This document shows positions 17,825 to 27,000 of a stretch of 64,000 bases of DNA, piece by piece. Both the position numbers and the translations under genes were made by a program. Below the pieces are notes generated by a model. That model ran no database searches. It saw only the letters and a list, made by a program, of their open reading frames with translations, and was not told where the DNA came from. This DNA comes from Bradyrhizobium sp. (GTDB lineage Bacteria > Pseudomonadota > Alphaproteobacteria > Rhizobiales > Xanthobacteraceae), in NCBI RefSeq assembly GCF_027307225.1, contig NZ_DAHUXJ010000106.1, positions 53,499-117,498 of the forward strand. The letters are read 5' to 3'. Position 1 is the stretch's first letter; each line of letters starts with the position of its first letter.

Positions 17825-19249
17825 GTGGGCACGACCATCACCAATAATCCGAAGCGAGCGGAGCCGAAGGCGGTCGCCGCTGTCGTCGAAAAGCTCGCCG
17901 CGCGGTTCGGCAATCGCCTCGTCACCTCGCAGGCCGTGCGCGACCAGCATGCGCATACCACGACCTGGCTGCCATCGCAGCCGCCGGATGCGGTGGTGTT
18001 CGCGCAGGAGGCCGCCGACGTGCAGGACGTGGTGCGGGTCTGCGCCGTCCACGACGTTCCCGTGATCGCGTTCGGCACCGGCACCTCGCTCGAGGGCCAG
18101 GTCAATGCGCCCGCCGGCGGCGTTTGCGTCGATTTCCGCGACATGAACAAGGTGCTGGAGGTTCACGCCGAAGACCTGGACTGCGTGATCCAGCCCGGCG
18201 TTACCCGCAAAGCGCTGAACGAATATCTGCGCGACCAGGGCGTATTCTTCCCGATCGATCCCGGCGCCGACGCATCTCTCGGCGGCATGGCTTCGACGCG
18301 GGCGTCGGGCACCAACGCGGTGCGTTACGGCACCATGCGCGAGAACGTGCTGGCGCTGAAGGTCGTGCGTGGCGACGGCGAGATCATCACGACCGGCACG
18401 CGGGCGAAGAAATCGAGCGCCGGCTACGATCTGACGCATCTCTTCATCGGCGCCGAAGGCACGCTCGGCATCATCACCGAACTCACCGTTCGCCTGCGCG
18501 GCATTCCCGAAACCATCGCAGCCGCCGCCTGTTCGTTCGAGACCGTGCGCGGCGCCTGCCAGGCGACGATCATGGCGATCCAGACCGGCATTCCGGTCGC
18601 GCGCATCGAACTTCTCAACGCCGAGCAGGTGAAGGCCTGCAATTCCTATTCGAAGCTGACGCTGCCGGAGACGCCGCTGCTGCTGCTCGAATTTCACGGC
18701 AGCGAGGCCGATGTCGCCGAACAGTCGAAGAATTTCGCCGAGATCGCCAAGGAATGCGGCGGCCTCGGCTTCACCTGGACCACGCGTCCGGAGGACCGCA
18801 CCAGGCTGTGGCAGGCGCGGCACGACGCCTATTGGGCAGTCAAGGCGCTTCGCACCGGCGCGGGCGTGGTGGCAACGGACGTGTGCGTGCCGATTTCGCG
18901 GCTCGCCGATTGCGTCACCGAGACCGAGGACGACCTGAAGCGGCTCCGCCTGCAATCGCCGATCGTCGGTCATGTCGGCGACGGCAACTTCCACTGCTCG
19001 CTGCTCTGTGACGTCGACGATGCCGGCGAAATGGCGCGCGGGGAGGAGTTCATGCATCGCCTGGTCGAGCGGGCGCAGTCGATGGACGGTACCTGCACCG
19101 GCGAACACGGCATCGGGCAGGGCAAGCAGAAATATCTGAAAGGCGAGCTTGGCGGCGAGGCCATCGATGCCATGCGCGCGGTCAAGCAAGCGCTCGATCC
19201 CCAAAACATCTTCAACCCGGGAAAAATCATTCCGGCTTCACACGGATGA
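17825..19249 (+). CDS. FAD-binding oxidoreductase, D-lactate dehydrogenase (cytochrome)-like
   Basis: A 474-residue flavoprotein of the GlcD/Dld family that oxidises D-2-hydroxy acids. The FAD (PCMH) domain is about 45-225: FGTGTSLEGQVNAPAGGV and PGADASLGGMASTRASGTNAVRYG. The C-terminal domain shows VGHVGDGNFHC and GEHGIGQGKQKYL, the metal/substrate motif of D-lactate dehydrogenases. The GTG start at 17825 has GGGAGG eleven bases upstream. A hypothetical secreted protein gene overlaps its stop by four bases, so they form an operon. Substrate (D-lactate or another hydroxy acid) is inference. Confidence 0.9.
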   Translation: MGTTITNNPKRAEPKAVAAVVEKLAARFGNRLVTSQAVRDQHAHTTTWLPSQPPDAVVFAQEAADVQDVVRVCAVHDVPVIAFGTGTSLEGQVNAPAGGVCVDFRDMNKVLEVHAEDLDCVIQPGVTRKALNEYLRDQGVFFPIDPGADASLGGMASTRASGTNAVRYGTMRENVLALKVVRGDGEIITTGTRAKKSSAGYDLTHLFIGAEGTLGIITELTVRLRGIPETIAAAACSFETVRGACQATIMAIQTGIPVARIELLNAEQVKACNSYSKLTLPETPLLLLEFHGSEADVAEQSKNFAEIAKECGGLGFTWTTRPEDRTRLWQARHDAYWAVKALRTGAGVVATDVCVPISRLADCVTETEDDLKRLRLQSPIVGHVGDGNFHCSLLCDVDDAGEMARGEEFMHRLVERAQSMDGTCTGEHGIGQGKQKYLKGELGGEAIDAMRAVKQALDPQNIFNPGKIIPASHG

Positions 19250-19881
19250 GATCATTGACGGTTACGACGATGCGCCTGTGCGCCAACATTGCCGCTGCCC
19301 TTATGCTCGTGCTCGCGCCGCAGATGCCGGCCGCGGCCGGTGACATGGCGCAAAATCAGCCGGCGCCCGCGGCGATGGACCCGACCGACACCATCGGCCA
19401 GCTGAAGCCGGAGGCGCCGGACACCGACCTGTTCGCGCTGATGACGGGAAAGTGCAGCACGCTCAAGATTGCGGGCCACGATTTTGCCTGCCGCACCATT
19501 GCCTACGCGCATAGCGTGAACGGCCGGGCCTATTTCACCATCGCGCTCGACGATCCGGCCGACCAGAGCCATATCATTTCCTTCTCCGGCGGAAACGGCC
19601 AGCGCACCAAGGAAAATCTGTACGACCTGGCGGTCGATCAGGTGCTGATCAAATCGAAACACCAGCCCAAGGCCGATGGCCTGCCGGTGCCGGCGGTGTT
19701 GAAATCGGCAGGACGATGCGTGCAACTCGGCAGTTTCGCCACCCTCCACATCTCCAGCGTCGTCTGCTCTGCGACCGACACGCGCGGCAAGAAATACGAA
19801 TTGCGTTTCGAATCCGACGGCTCGCCGATCACCGTGCGGCGGGTCAATCCGTCGGCGCCGACCATCCGCGAGCACGGTTAG
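19246..19881 (+). CDS. Secreted hypothetical protein
   Basis: A 211-residue protein with no recognised family. An N-terminal signal peptide ends near MPAAAG. The mature part starts with a Pro/Ala-rich linker and then has a compact region with four cysteines (GKCSTLK, FACRT, GRCVQL, VVCSAT) that could form two disulfides. Its ATG overlaps the TGA of the flavoprotein gene, so translation is coupled. A periplasmic role linked to that enzyme is possible but unproven. Confidence 0.7.
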   Translation: MRSLTVTTMRLCANIAAALMLVLAPQMPAAAGDMAQNQPAPAAMDPTDTIGQLKPEAPDTDLFALMTGKCSTLKIAGHDFACRTIAYAHSVNGRAYFTIALDDPADQSHIISFSGGNGQRTKENLYDLAVDQVLIKSKHQPKADGLPVPAVLKSAGRCVQLGSFATLHISSVVCSATDTRGKKYELRFESDGSPITVRRVNPSAPTIREHG

Positions 19882-19900
19882 GCTTTGGGAAAAATGCCCC

Positions 19901-20281
19901 ATGGCGATGCGCTGGTTCAGCAAGCCGAAGCCCAAGGAGATCTGGGAAGAGCCTGTGGCGTTGCCACTCGGAGATCTCGAGGCCGCGCATCGCATTCGCG
20001 TCATCTGTGGCGCGGCCGCCGATAGCGCGGCGAAAGCCGGCGCTCCCAACAGCAAGAACCGGCAGGACGAGTTTCGGCGCTACGAGCGCGGGGCGCGCGC
20101 CGCCATGGAAACCGCGATGAAGATCGGCGACGATCTGCTGCGGGATTCCGCGGTGCGCCAGATCATCGATTTGTCCTTGATGGCCGATGATCAGCGGACG
20201 GCGCGAATTCTGTTTCGCGCGATCCAGGCGCCGTCAATTCGCGAAGACGTACTGCGCGACCATCCGATGCTCGGATCCTGA
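19901..20281 (+). CDS. Hypothetical helical protein
   Basis: A 126-residue soluble protein of unknown function, basic and helical (RVICGAAADSAAKAG, KIGDDLLRDSAVRQIIDLSLMADDQRTARILFRAI). It starts 19 bases after the secreted protein gene and is probably in the same transcript. No motifs recognised. Confidence 0.6.
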   Translation: MAMRWFSKPKPKEIWEEPVALPLGDLEAAHRIRVICGAAADSAAKAGAPNSKNRQDEFRRYERGARAAMETAMKIGDDLLRDSAVRQIIDLSLMADDQRTARILFRAIQAPSIREDVLRDHPMLGS

Positions 20282-20356
20282 TGCGGGATACGTTTCGAAA
20301 AAAGCCGTGGCGGAAGATGCGCTCCGTCTCCCTTTGGGACGTCCACGGTCGCTTCC

Positions 20357-20734
20357 TTACTTCTCCACCGCGCCGCCGCTCTCGGCCCAATCCTTGAAGC
20401 CGCCGATATTGTAGACCTCGTTGTAGCCCATGTCCTTGAGCAGCTTGCCAGCGAGCGCGGCGCGGCCGCCGGAGGCGCAATAGATCAGGACGGTCTTGTC
20501 CTTCGAAAAGTTCTTGTCGTGGGTGGGCGCGTCCGGGTCGGCGCGGAATTCAAGCAAGCCCCGCGACACGTGAACGGCGCCCGCCGCCTTGCCGCTCGCC
20601 TGCACTTCGGTGCCGTCACGGATATCCAGCAGCAGCGTGTTGCCGTTGGCGATCTTCTCGCGCGCCTCGGCCGCCGTGATCTTCGGCACCGCCGCGTTGG
20701 CGGCTTCCATCATCTGCTTGACACCGAGCGTCAT
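20357..20734 (-). CDS. Rhodanese-like protein
   Basis: A single rhodanese domain of 125 residues. The active-site loop is CASGGR with Cys86, and DIRDGTEVQASGKAAGAVHVSRG is the usual CH2A region. Rhodaneses move sulfane sulfur; the loop composition fits a sulfurtransferase. It is cytosolic, with no signal peptide. It converges with the hypothetical gene ending at 20281. Confidence 0.92.
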   Translation of the reverse strand: MTLGVKQMMEAANAAVPKITAAEAREKIANGNTLLLDIRDGTEVQASGKAAGAVHVSRGLLEFRADPDAPTHDKNFSKDKTVLIYCASGGRAALAGKLLKDMGYNEVYNIGGFKDWAESGGAVEK

Positions 20735-20796
20735 GTTTTACCTCCCACGTCATTGAACAAGCCGTATCGTTGTCCGACTCTTACTCCTTTCTCCTC

Positions 20797-20880
20797 GTCA
20801 TTGCGAGGAGGGGCGGCAACGATGCAATCCAGTGCCGCAATCCAATAGCTGGGCTGGACTGGCCGGATTGCTACGTTAGC
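20797..20880. repeat. CGTCATTGCGAGGAG dispersed repeat
   Basis: CCTCGTCATTGCGAGGAG is followed by CAACGATGCAATCCA and, inverted, by GGATTGCTACG. This is a repeat type found between genes in many bacteria. Here it fills the space between the rhodanese and MFS genes. Confidence 0.6.
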
Positions 20881-20955
20881 CTGTCATGGGGCTCGCGATC
20901 CCCGAGCGCGCGATGACGGATAGGTTTTCTCCTGACAGATGCCAAGGACCCCTCG

Positions 20956-22242
20956 ATGCGGCTTCCGTTCTTCTACGGCTGGATCATCATCGCCGTGACC
21001 TTTGTCACCATGGCGATCGGCGTCAATGCGCGCACCGCCTTTTCGCTGCTGTTTCCGCCGATCCTGAGCGAATTCGGATGGGACCGTGGCGTGACCGCCG
21101 GTGCGTTTTCGTTCGGCTTCGTGGTGTCGGGGATCGCGAGCCCCCTGATCGGCCGCCTGATGGATCGTCTCGGCCCGCGCAGCGTGATGGAACTCGGCGT
21201 CGTGCTGATGGCGAGCGGGTTGTTGCTGGCGCCGCTGACGACGCAGCCCTGGCATCTTTACCTGACCATTGGCGTCCTGGTCGGCGCCGGCAGCGTCTGC
21301 CTCGGCTATTCCGGTCAATCGCTGTTTCTGCCCAACTGGTTCATCCGCAGCCGGGGGCTTGCGATCGGGCTCGCGTTTGCCGGCGTCGGCATCGGCTCGA
21401 TGACGCTGCTACCCTGGGTGCAGGTCATGATCGAGAGAAGCGGCTGGCGCACCGCCTGTACCGCGATGGGGCTTCTGATTGTGATCGAGCTCGCGCCGAT
21501 CAATCTGCTGTTGCGCAAGCGTCCGGAGGATTTGGGCCTGTTGGCGGATGGCGCTGCCGCGCCGTCGGCCTCAGCGCCAAAGCCGGTCTCGAACATCGTC
21601 GATCCCGAATGGGCCAGCATCGACTGGACCTTGCCGCGGGCGCTCGCGACGTCGCGTTTCTGGTGGCTCGCGGTCGGCTATTTTGGCGGGCTTTACATCT
21701 GGTACGCGGTGCAGGTGCATCAGACCAAATACCTGCTCGATATCGGCTTCAGCCCCGCAGTCGGCGTATGGTCGCTGGGCGCGGTCAGCTTTCTGGGTAT
21801 TCCCGGCCAGATTTTTCTTGGTCACCTCTCCGACCGGATCGGGCGCGAATGGGTCTGGGCGATCAGTTGCGCCGGGTTCGCGATCTGCTTGGCGGCGCTG
21901 ATGGCGTTGGCGCAGGTGCATTCCATGGCACTGATCTATCTCATGGTGTTCGCGCAGGGCGCGCTCGGTTACGGGCTGACATCGATCATGGGTGCGGTCG
22001 TGGTCGAAATCTTTCAGGGCAAGCATTACGGCAGCATCTTCGGCACCATCATGGTCGTGGTGCTCGCCGGTGGCGCGGCGGGGCCGTTCGTGACCGGCGT
22101 GCTGCATGACACGACGGGAAATTACACGCTCGCTTTCGCGATCGGCATCGGCATGAGCGCGCTTTCGGCGCTCGCCGTCTGGTTTGCCTCGCCCGGCAAG
22201 GTCCGCGCCGTGGCCGGCCGCCTGCATCGGGTGACGGGCTAG
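20956..22242 (+). CDS. MFS transporter
   Basis: A 428-residue integral membrane protein with twelve likely helices in two halves joined by a loop near residue 200 (LLADGAAAPSASAPKP). The loop-2 motif is GRLMDRLGPRSV and the second-half counterpart is GHLSDRIGREW. It resembles the oxalate/formate antiporter-like MFS group (FFYGWIIIAVTFVTMAIG), so an organic-acid substrate is likely but not shown. The stop codon TAG is formed by the CTAG end of the repeat that begins at 22239. Confidence 0.9.
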   Translation: MRLPFFYGWIIIAVTFVTMAIGVNARTAFSLLFPPILSEFGWDRGVTAGAFSFGFVVSGIASPLIGRLMDRLGPRSVMELGVVLMASGLLLAPLTTQPWHLYLTIGVLVGAGSVCLGYSGQSLFLPNWFIRSRGLAIGLAFAGVGIGSMTLLPWVQVMIERSGWRTACTAMGLLIVIELAPINLLLRKRPEDLGLLADGAAAPSASAPKPVSNIVDPEWASIDWTLPRALATSRFWWLAVGYFGGLYIWYAVQVHQTKYLLDIGFSPAVGVWSLGAVSFLGIPGQIFLGHLSDRIGREWVWAISCAGFAICLAALMALAQVHSMALIYLMVFAQGALGYGLTSIMGAVVVEIFQGKHYGSIFGTIMVVVLAGGAAGPFVTGVLHDTTGNYTLAFAIGIGMSALSALAVWFASPGKVRAVAGRLHRVTG

Positions 22243-22407
22243 TGGTCCAATTCTAACATTCGCATCCCTTCTCAGCGGCCGCTTTTGCGAATGTTAGAAT
22301 TAGAAGGACCACTAGCAGATATAAGTTTCTAGTGGAGTTTTGGATTTGACATTCGCATTCGGGACTTGCGGCCAGGTGGGTAGCGAATGTCAAATCCACT
22401 CCACTAG
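22239..22407 (-). repeat. Twin-hairpin repeat, copy 4 (C+D)
   Basis: Hairpin C: outer CTAGTGGTCC (22239-22248) and GGACCACTAG (22306-22315), inner AATTCTAACATTCGC pair (22249-22263, 22287-22301). Spacer CAGATATAAGTTT. Hairpin D: outer CTAGTGGAGT and ACTCCACTAG (ending 22407), inner GGATTTGACATTCGC pair (22342-22356, 22383-22397). It is the reverse complement of the second half of the 37117-37447 array. Confidence 0.9.
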
Positions 22408-22490
22408 CAAAGTGATTGTCCGGCGGTCTCAAGACCTTCATCTACTGCTATAACCCTCCTATATTCCCGGTAAACCGGAGGGAGACACGC

Positions 22491-23723
22491 ATGAACGAGC
22501 ATGCCCAGGCCGAGGTCACCGCGCCGGTGTTCGAGCCGCTGTCGCCCGATTTCATCCGCGATCCGTATCGGCACTACGATGTGTTGCGCCGGGTCGACCC
22601 CGTCCACGTCACGCCGCACGGCATGTATCTGGTTAGCCGCCATGCCGACGTGACCGAAGTTCTGCGCGACAAGCGCTTCGGCAAGGACTTTGTCGAGCGG
22701 TCGGTGCGGCGCTATGGGCCGAAGATCATGGACGAGCCGATCTTCCGTTCGATGAGCCACTGGATGCTGCAGCAGGATCCGCCGGATCACGCCCGGCTGC
22801 GCGGCCTGGTGGTAAAGGCCTTCACCGCGCGGCGGGTGGAGGACATGCGGCCGCGCATCCAGGAAGTGGTGGACCAGACGCTCGATCGCGTCATCCCGCA
22901 GGGGCATATGGACCTGATCGAGGACTATGCGTTTCGCCTGCCGGTCACGATCATTTGCGACATGCTCGGCATTCCCGAGGAACACCGCGCGACGTTTTAT
23001 GCCGGCACCCGCGACGGCGGCCGCATTCTCGATCCGGTGCCGCTCTCGCCGGACGAAATCGCCAAAGGCAACGCCGGCAACGCGATGGCGCAGATGTATT
23101 TCCAGCAGCTGTTCGAGTTGCGGCGGAAGCAACCGGGCGACGATCTGACCACCCAGCTGGTGCAGGCCGAAGAGGACGGTTCCAAGCTCACCAATGAGGA
23201 ACTGACCGCCAACATCATCCTGTTGTTCGGCGCCGGCCATGAGACCACGGTCAACCTGATCGGCAACGGGCTCCTGGCGCTCTACCGCAATCCGGACCAG
23301 CTCGCGCTGCTCAAGGCGAAGCCCGAACTCATTACGAACGCGATCGAGGAATTTCTGCGCTACGATTCCTCGGTGCAGATGACCGGCCGGGTGACGCTGG
23401 AAGATATCGACGATCTCTGCGGCAGGAGGATCGGCAGGGGCGAAAGCGTGCTCTGCCTGCTCGGCTCCGCCAACCGCGATCCGGCCGTCTATCCGGATCG
23501 ACCGGACCGGCTCGATATTGCCCGGCCCAACGTGCGTCCGCTGTCGTTCGGCGGCGGCATCCACTTCTGCCTCGGCGCGCAACTGGCGCGGATCGAAGCC
23601 GAAATCGCCATCTCGACCCTGCTGCGGCGCCTGCCGAACCTGCGGCTCGACGACGCAGAGAACCCGGAATGGCGTCCGACCTTCGTATTACGCGGTCTGA
23701 CGCGGTTGCCGGCCAGCTGGTGA
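22491..23723 (+). CDS. Cytochrome P450
   Basis: A soluble bacterial P450 of 410 residues. Features: AGHETT in the I helix (oxygen activation), EEFLRY (ExxR-like, K helix) and the heme loop FGGGIHFCLGAQLAR with ligand Cys near residue 360. The ATG at 22491 follows GGAGGGAG. No ferredoxin or reductase gene is adjacent, so it must borrow redox partners. It may share a substrate pathway with the MFS gene upstream; that is inference from position only. Confidence 0.95.
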   Translation: MNEHAQAEVTAPVFEPLSPDFIRDPYRHYDVLRRVDPVHVTPHGMYLVSRHADVTEVLRDKRFGKDFVERSVRRYGPKIMDEPIFRSMSHWMLQQDPPDHARLRGLVVKAFTARRVEDMRPRIQEVVDQTLDRVIPQGHMDLIEDYAFRLPVTIICDMLGIPEEHRATFYAGTRDGGRILDPVPLSPDEIAKGNAGNAMAQMYFQQLFELRRKQPGDDLTTQLVQAEEDGSKLTNEELTANIILLFGAGHETTVNLIGNGLLALYRNPDQLALLKAKPELITNAIEEFLRYDSSVQMTGRVTLEDIDDLCGRRIGRGESVLCLLGSANRDPAVYPDRPDRLDIARPNVRPLSFGGGIHFCLGAQLARIEAEIAISTLLRRLPNLRLDDAENPEWRPTFVLRGLTRLPASW

Positions 23724-23855
23724 ACGGTTCTCAGGCTTAAGTCGCTGTGACTTCGCCACAGTTCTCTCTATATATGGGCGCTGCGGCATGCCGCTGTTTA
23801 TGATTGATTATTGGGCTTGAGGCTTGGCTTTGGGCCTGTGGCGCGAGAGGCGCTC

Positions 23856-24021
23856 GTGCGGCGAATTTGAAGTTCCTATCAGTTTCGCCGTGAGTTCGTT
23901 ATAGGAACTTCAAATTCAAAGCCGCTACTCAAATCAATAAGTTGCTAGTGGTCCTTTGATTCTAACATTCGCAAAAGTGCCTCGCTGCGAAGGGATGCGA
24001 ATGTTAGAATCGGACCACTAG
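23856..24021 (-). repeat. Twin-hairpin repeat, copy 5 (hybrid B+C)
   Basis: Hairpin B: GAATTTGAAGTTCC (from 23863) with its complement (23905-23917), outer GTGCGGC and GCCGCTAC. After the spacer TCAAATCAATAAGTTG comes hairpin C: CTAGTGGTCC (23945-23954) and GGACCACTAG (24012-24021), inner GATTCTAACATTCGC pair. This is the only copy that joins a GAAGTTC-type hairpin to an ACATTCG-type hairpin. Confidence 0.9.
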
Positions 24022-24053
24022 GTGCAAGTCCTGCGTCCTCCAGAGGAGACACC

Positions 24054-27000
24054 GTGCAGACGACGCTGCTCGGATTGGCGATTGCCTTCATCATTGCGCT
24101 GGTCGCGGCGCTGGTCGGGCCGTATTTCGTCGACTGGAATCAGTTCCGGCCGCAATTCGAGGCCGAAGCGACGCAGGTGATCGGCGCGCCGGTGCGCGTG
24201 GCTGGCGAGCTTCAGGCGCGCCTGTTGCCGTCGCCGACCTTGCGGCTGCGCTCGGTGGTGGTCGGCGGCGCCAACGATCTCGGCAAGGTGCGGGCCGACA
24301 AGCTCGACGTCGAATTCAGCCTCAGTTCGCTGATGCGCGGCGAATGGCGCGCCACCGAACTCACGATCGGCGGCATGGCGCTCGATCTTGGGCTTGATCC
24401 GAAAGGCGCGATCGACTGGCCGACGGGAAGCGGAAAGTTCAACCTCGGCTCGCTCTCCATCGACAAGCTGCACCTCACCGGCCGCGTCGCACTGCATGAT
24501 GCGCTCAGCCATCGCACGCTCGAGCTCGACGAGATCGCCTTCTCGGGCGACGTCCGCTCTCTCGCCGGCTCCTTGCGCGGCGACGGCAGTTTCACCTTAT
24601 CCGGAAGCCGCTATCCGTTCCGCGTCTCGTCCGGCCAGAACGCGGATGGCGATGGCACCCGGCTGCACCTGGTCGTCGATTCCAGTCAGCGTCCGCTGTC
24701 GGCCGATCTCGACGGCGTCCTGAATTTTGAGAGGCGCATTCCGCACTTTGAGGGCACCGTCACCTGGACCGCCGGGGCCGCCGCCAAGGGAGACAAGGGC
24801 GCCGCGCCGAGCCCGCCGTGGCGGATCTCCGCCAAGGTCAAGGCCGACCATGACGTGGCGAAGTTCGCGCAGATCGAGGCGAGTTACGGCGCGGAGGACG
24901 CCGCGCTCAAATTTGCCGGCGCTGGCGACCTTCGTTTCGGAGCCTCGCCGCTGCTGCATGCGACGCTGTTCGCGCGGCAGCTCGACGCCGATCGATTTGC
25001 GGGCAAGGAAACCGCGCCCGCCCCGGGCGCGGCCAAGTCCGGCGGCATCAAGCCAAACGACAGCAAGGACAATAGCGTCGAACCTGTCCGGGTGCTGCCG
25101 GTGCTGCGCAGCTTGATGGGTGCCCTCCCGGAATCGCCGATCCCGGCCAAGCTGGAATTCTCCACCGATCAGATCGTGCTCGGCGGCCGCAGCCTGCAGA
25201 ATGTCGAGGCCGAACTGCGCACCGATAGCAAGTCGTGGACGGTCGATCGCCTCGACGTGCGCGCGCCCGGCGCCACCCATATCTTGCTGAGCGGCCAGGC
25301 GCCGGACACGAAGTCCGGTCATTTCAAGGGCGCGCTTTCGATCGAATCGTCCGATCCCGACACGCTGGTGATGTGGATGCAGGGGCGGAGCGAGCCCGCC
25401 TATCGCAGCCAGAATCCGTTTCACCTGAACGGCGACGTCGATATTGCCGGCAACAGCTTCGTGATCGAGAACGTCAAATGCGAGCTCGATGGTGGAACGG
25501 TCGCGGGGCGGATCGCCCTGACGCATGACTCCCGGAACGGCGCCGCGCTCGATGCCGCGCTGAAGGCCGGGCGCCTCGACATCGATTCCGCGGCCGCCTT
25601 TGCACGCGCGGTGCTCGGTCCACAGGGCGACTGGCCGGAGCGGGCGAAGCTTTCGCTGCAGATCGATCATGCCATCTCGGCCGGCCAGGACCTGCATCCG
25701 TTTGCGGCGAAGCTCGGCTATGACCCGAAGACGTGGACGCTGGACTCACTGAAGATCGGCGAGACCACGGGCGTCATGCTGGAAGGCAAGGGCGCCTTCG
25801 ACCGCACTGATGCGACCGGCAGGCTTGCGCTCGATTCAAGCGCGGCGTCGCTATCACAGATCGCGGGCACCATCGCGCCGCTGTGGCCGCAGCTTGCCGC
25901 GCGGCTCAACGCCATGAAGCTCGGCGCGGGCCCGGCGCATGCGAGGCTGGCGCTCGCCATCGACAAGGAAGCGGGCCACGCCGATCGCACCAATGCGCAC
26001 GCCTCGATCGATCTCGACGCACCTCGATTCAAGGGCTCCATCACGCTGGCGGCGAAGCCGGGGACGGCGAGCCTGCGCGATGCCGATCTCGACAAGCTCA
26101 TGCATGGCGAAATCGCGCTCGACACCAGGCTTTCCTCGGAAGAGGGCGCGCCGCTTCTGACCTTGCTCGGGCTCGACGGCGTAATCGCCGCCCGCGCTGG
26201 ACCTGCGCAGCTTCAGGGATCGATGAGCGGCGTCTGGGGCAAGCCGCTTCGCATCAAGATCGATCTCACCGGCGCGGGCTTTGAGGCAGAAACGCAGGGC
26301 ACCGCCGATCCTTTCAAGGCGCTGGACCTCAAGGCCGCTCAAGCCAACCTCTCGCTGAAGGCCCATGGCCTCAACCTTTCGCCGCTGTTCGACCTCAAGC
26401 CGTCGGACAAGCTCGCGCAGGATGTCGGGCTGACGACACGGATCGCACTCGCCAGCGGCAAGGTGACCTTTGACGACATCGACGGCAGGATGGCCGGCTC
26501 GCGGCTGCGCGGCCGCGTCGCGATGACGCTGGATGGCGATCGCAACATCGACGGCGAACTCGGCCTCGACACGCTGGATCTGGAGCCGGCCCTGGGCCTG
26601 ATGATCGGAGCGGCCGGCCGCGACGTTTCCGAGCCTTTCGGCAGTGGCTTCGTGAAAAACTGGCACGGACAGATCGCGTTTCAGGCCCTGCGCGGCGTGC
26701 TGCCGGGCGGCAGCGAATTGCGTCCGCTCAGCGGCACCGTGAAGGGCGACGGTCAATCGCTCGTCGTCGATAAAATAAAGGGCCGAATCGGTGGCGGCGA
26801 AGTAAGCGGCAATGTCGAAGCGAGGGAAGGTGCCACCGGACTTTCGCTCAATGCCCGCGTCGCGCTCAGCGGCGTCGATGGATCTGCGCTGCATTACCGC
26901 GAACTCGCCATGCCGGCCGCACGCACCTCGGCGCAGATGACGCTGTCGAGCCAGGGGCGCAGCACTTCCGCGGTGACAGGTGCGATTTCCGGAAATGGCA

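Noticed and set aside
17744..19204. Long reverse-strand open frame opposite the D-lactate dehydrogenase-like gene
   Set aside because: High-GC third-position effect; protein is Arg/His-rich without motifs while the forward frame has clear FAD motifs. The same reasoning removed long antisense frames over uvrB-like helicase, ilvB, hflK, RND and AsmA genes.
20886..22109. Alternative frame over the MFS gene
   Set aside because: Hydrophobic helices and MFS motifs are only in the frame starting at 20956.
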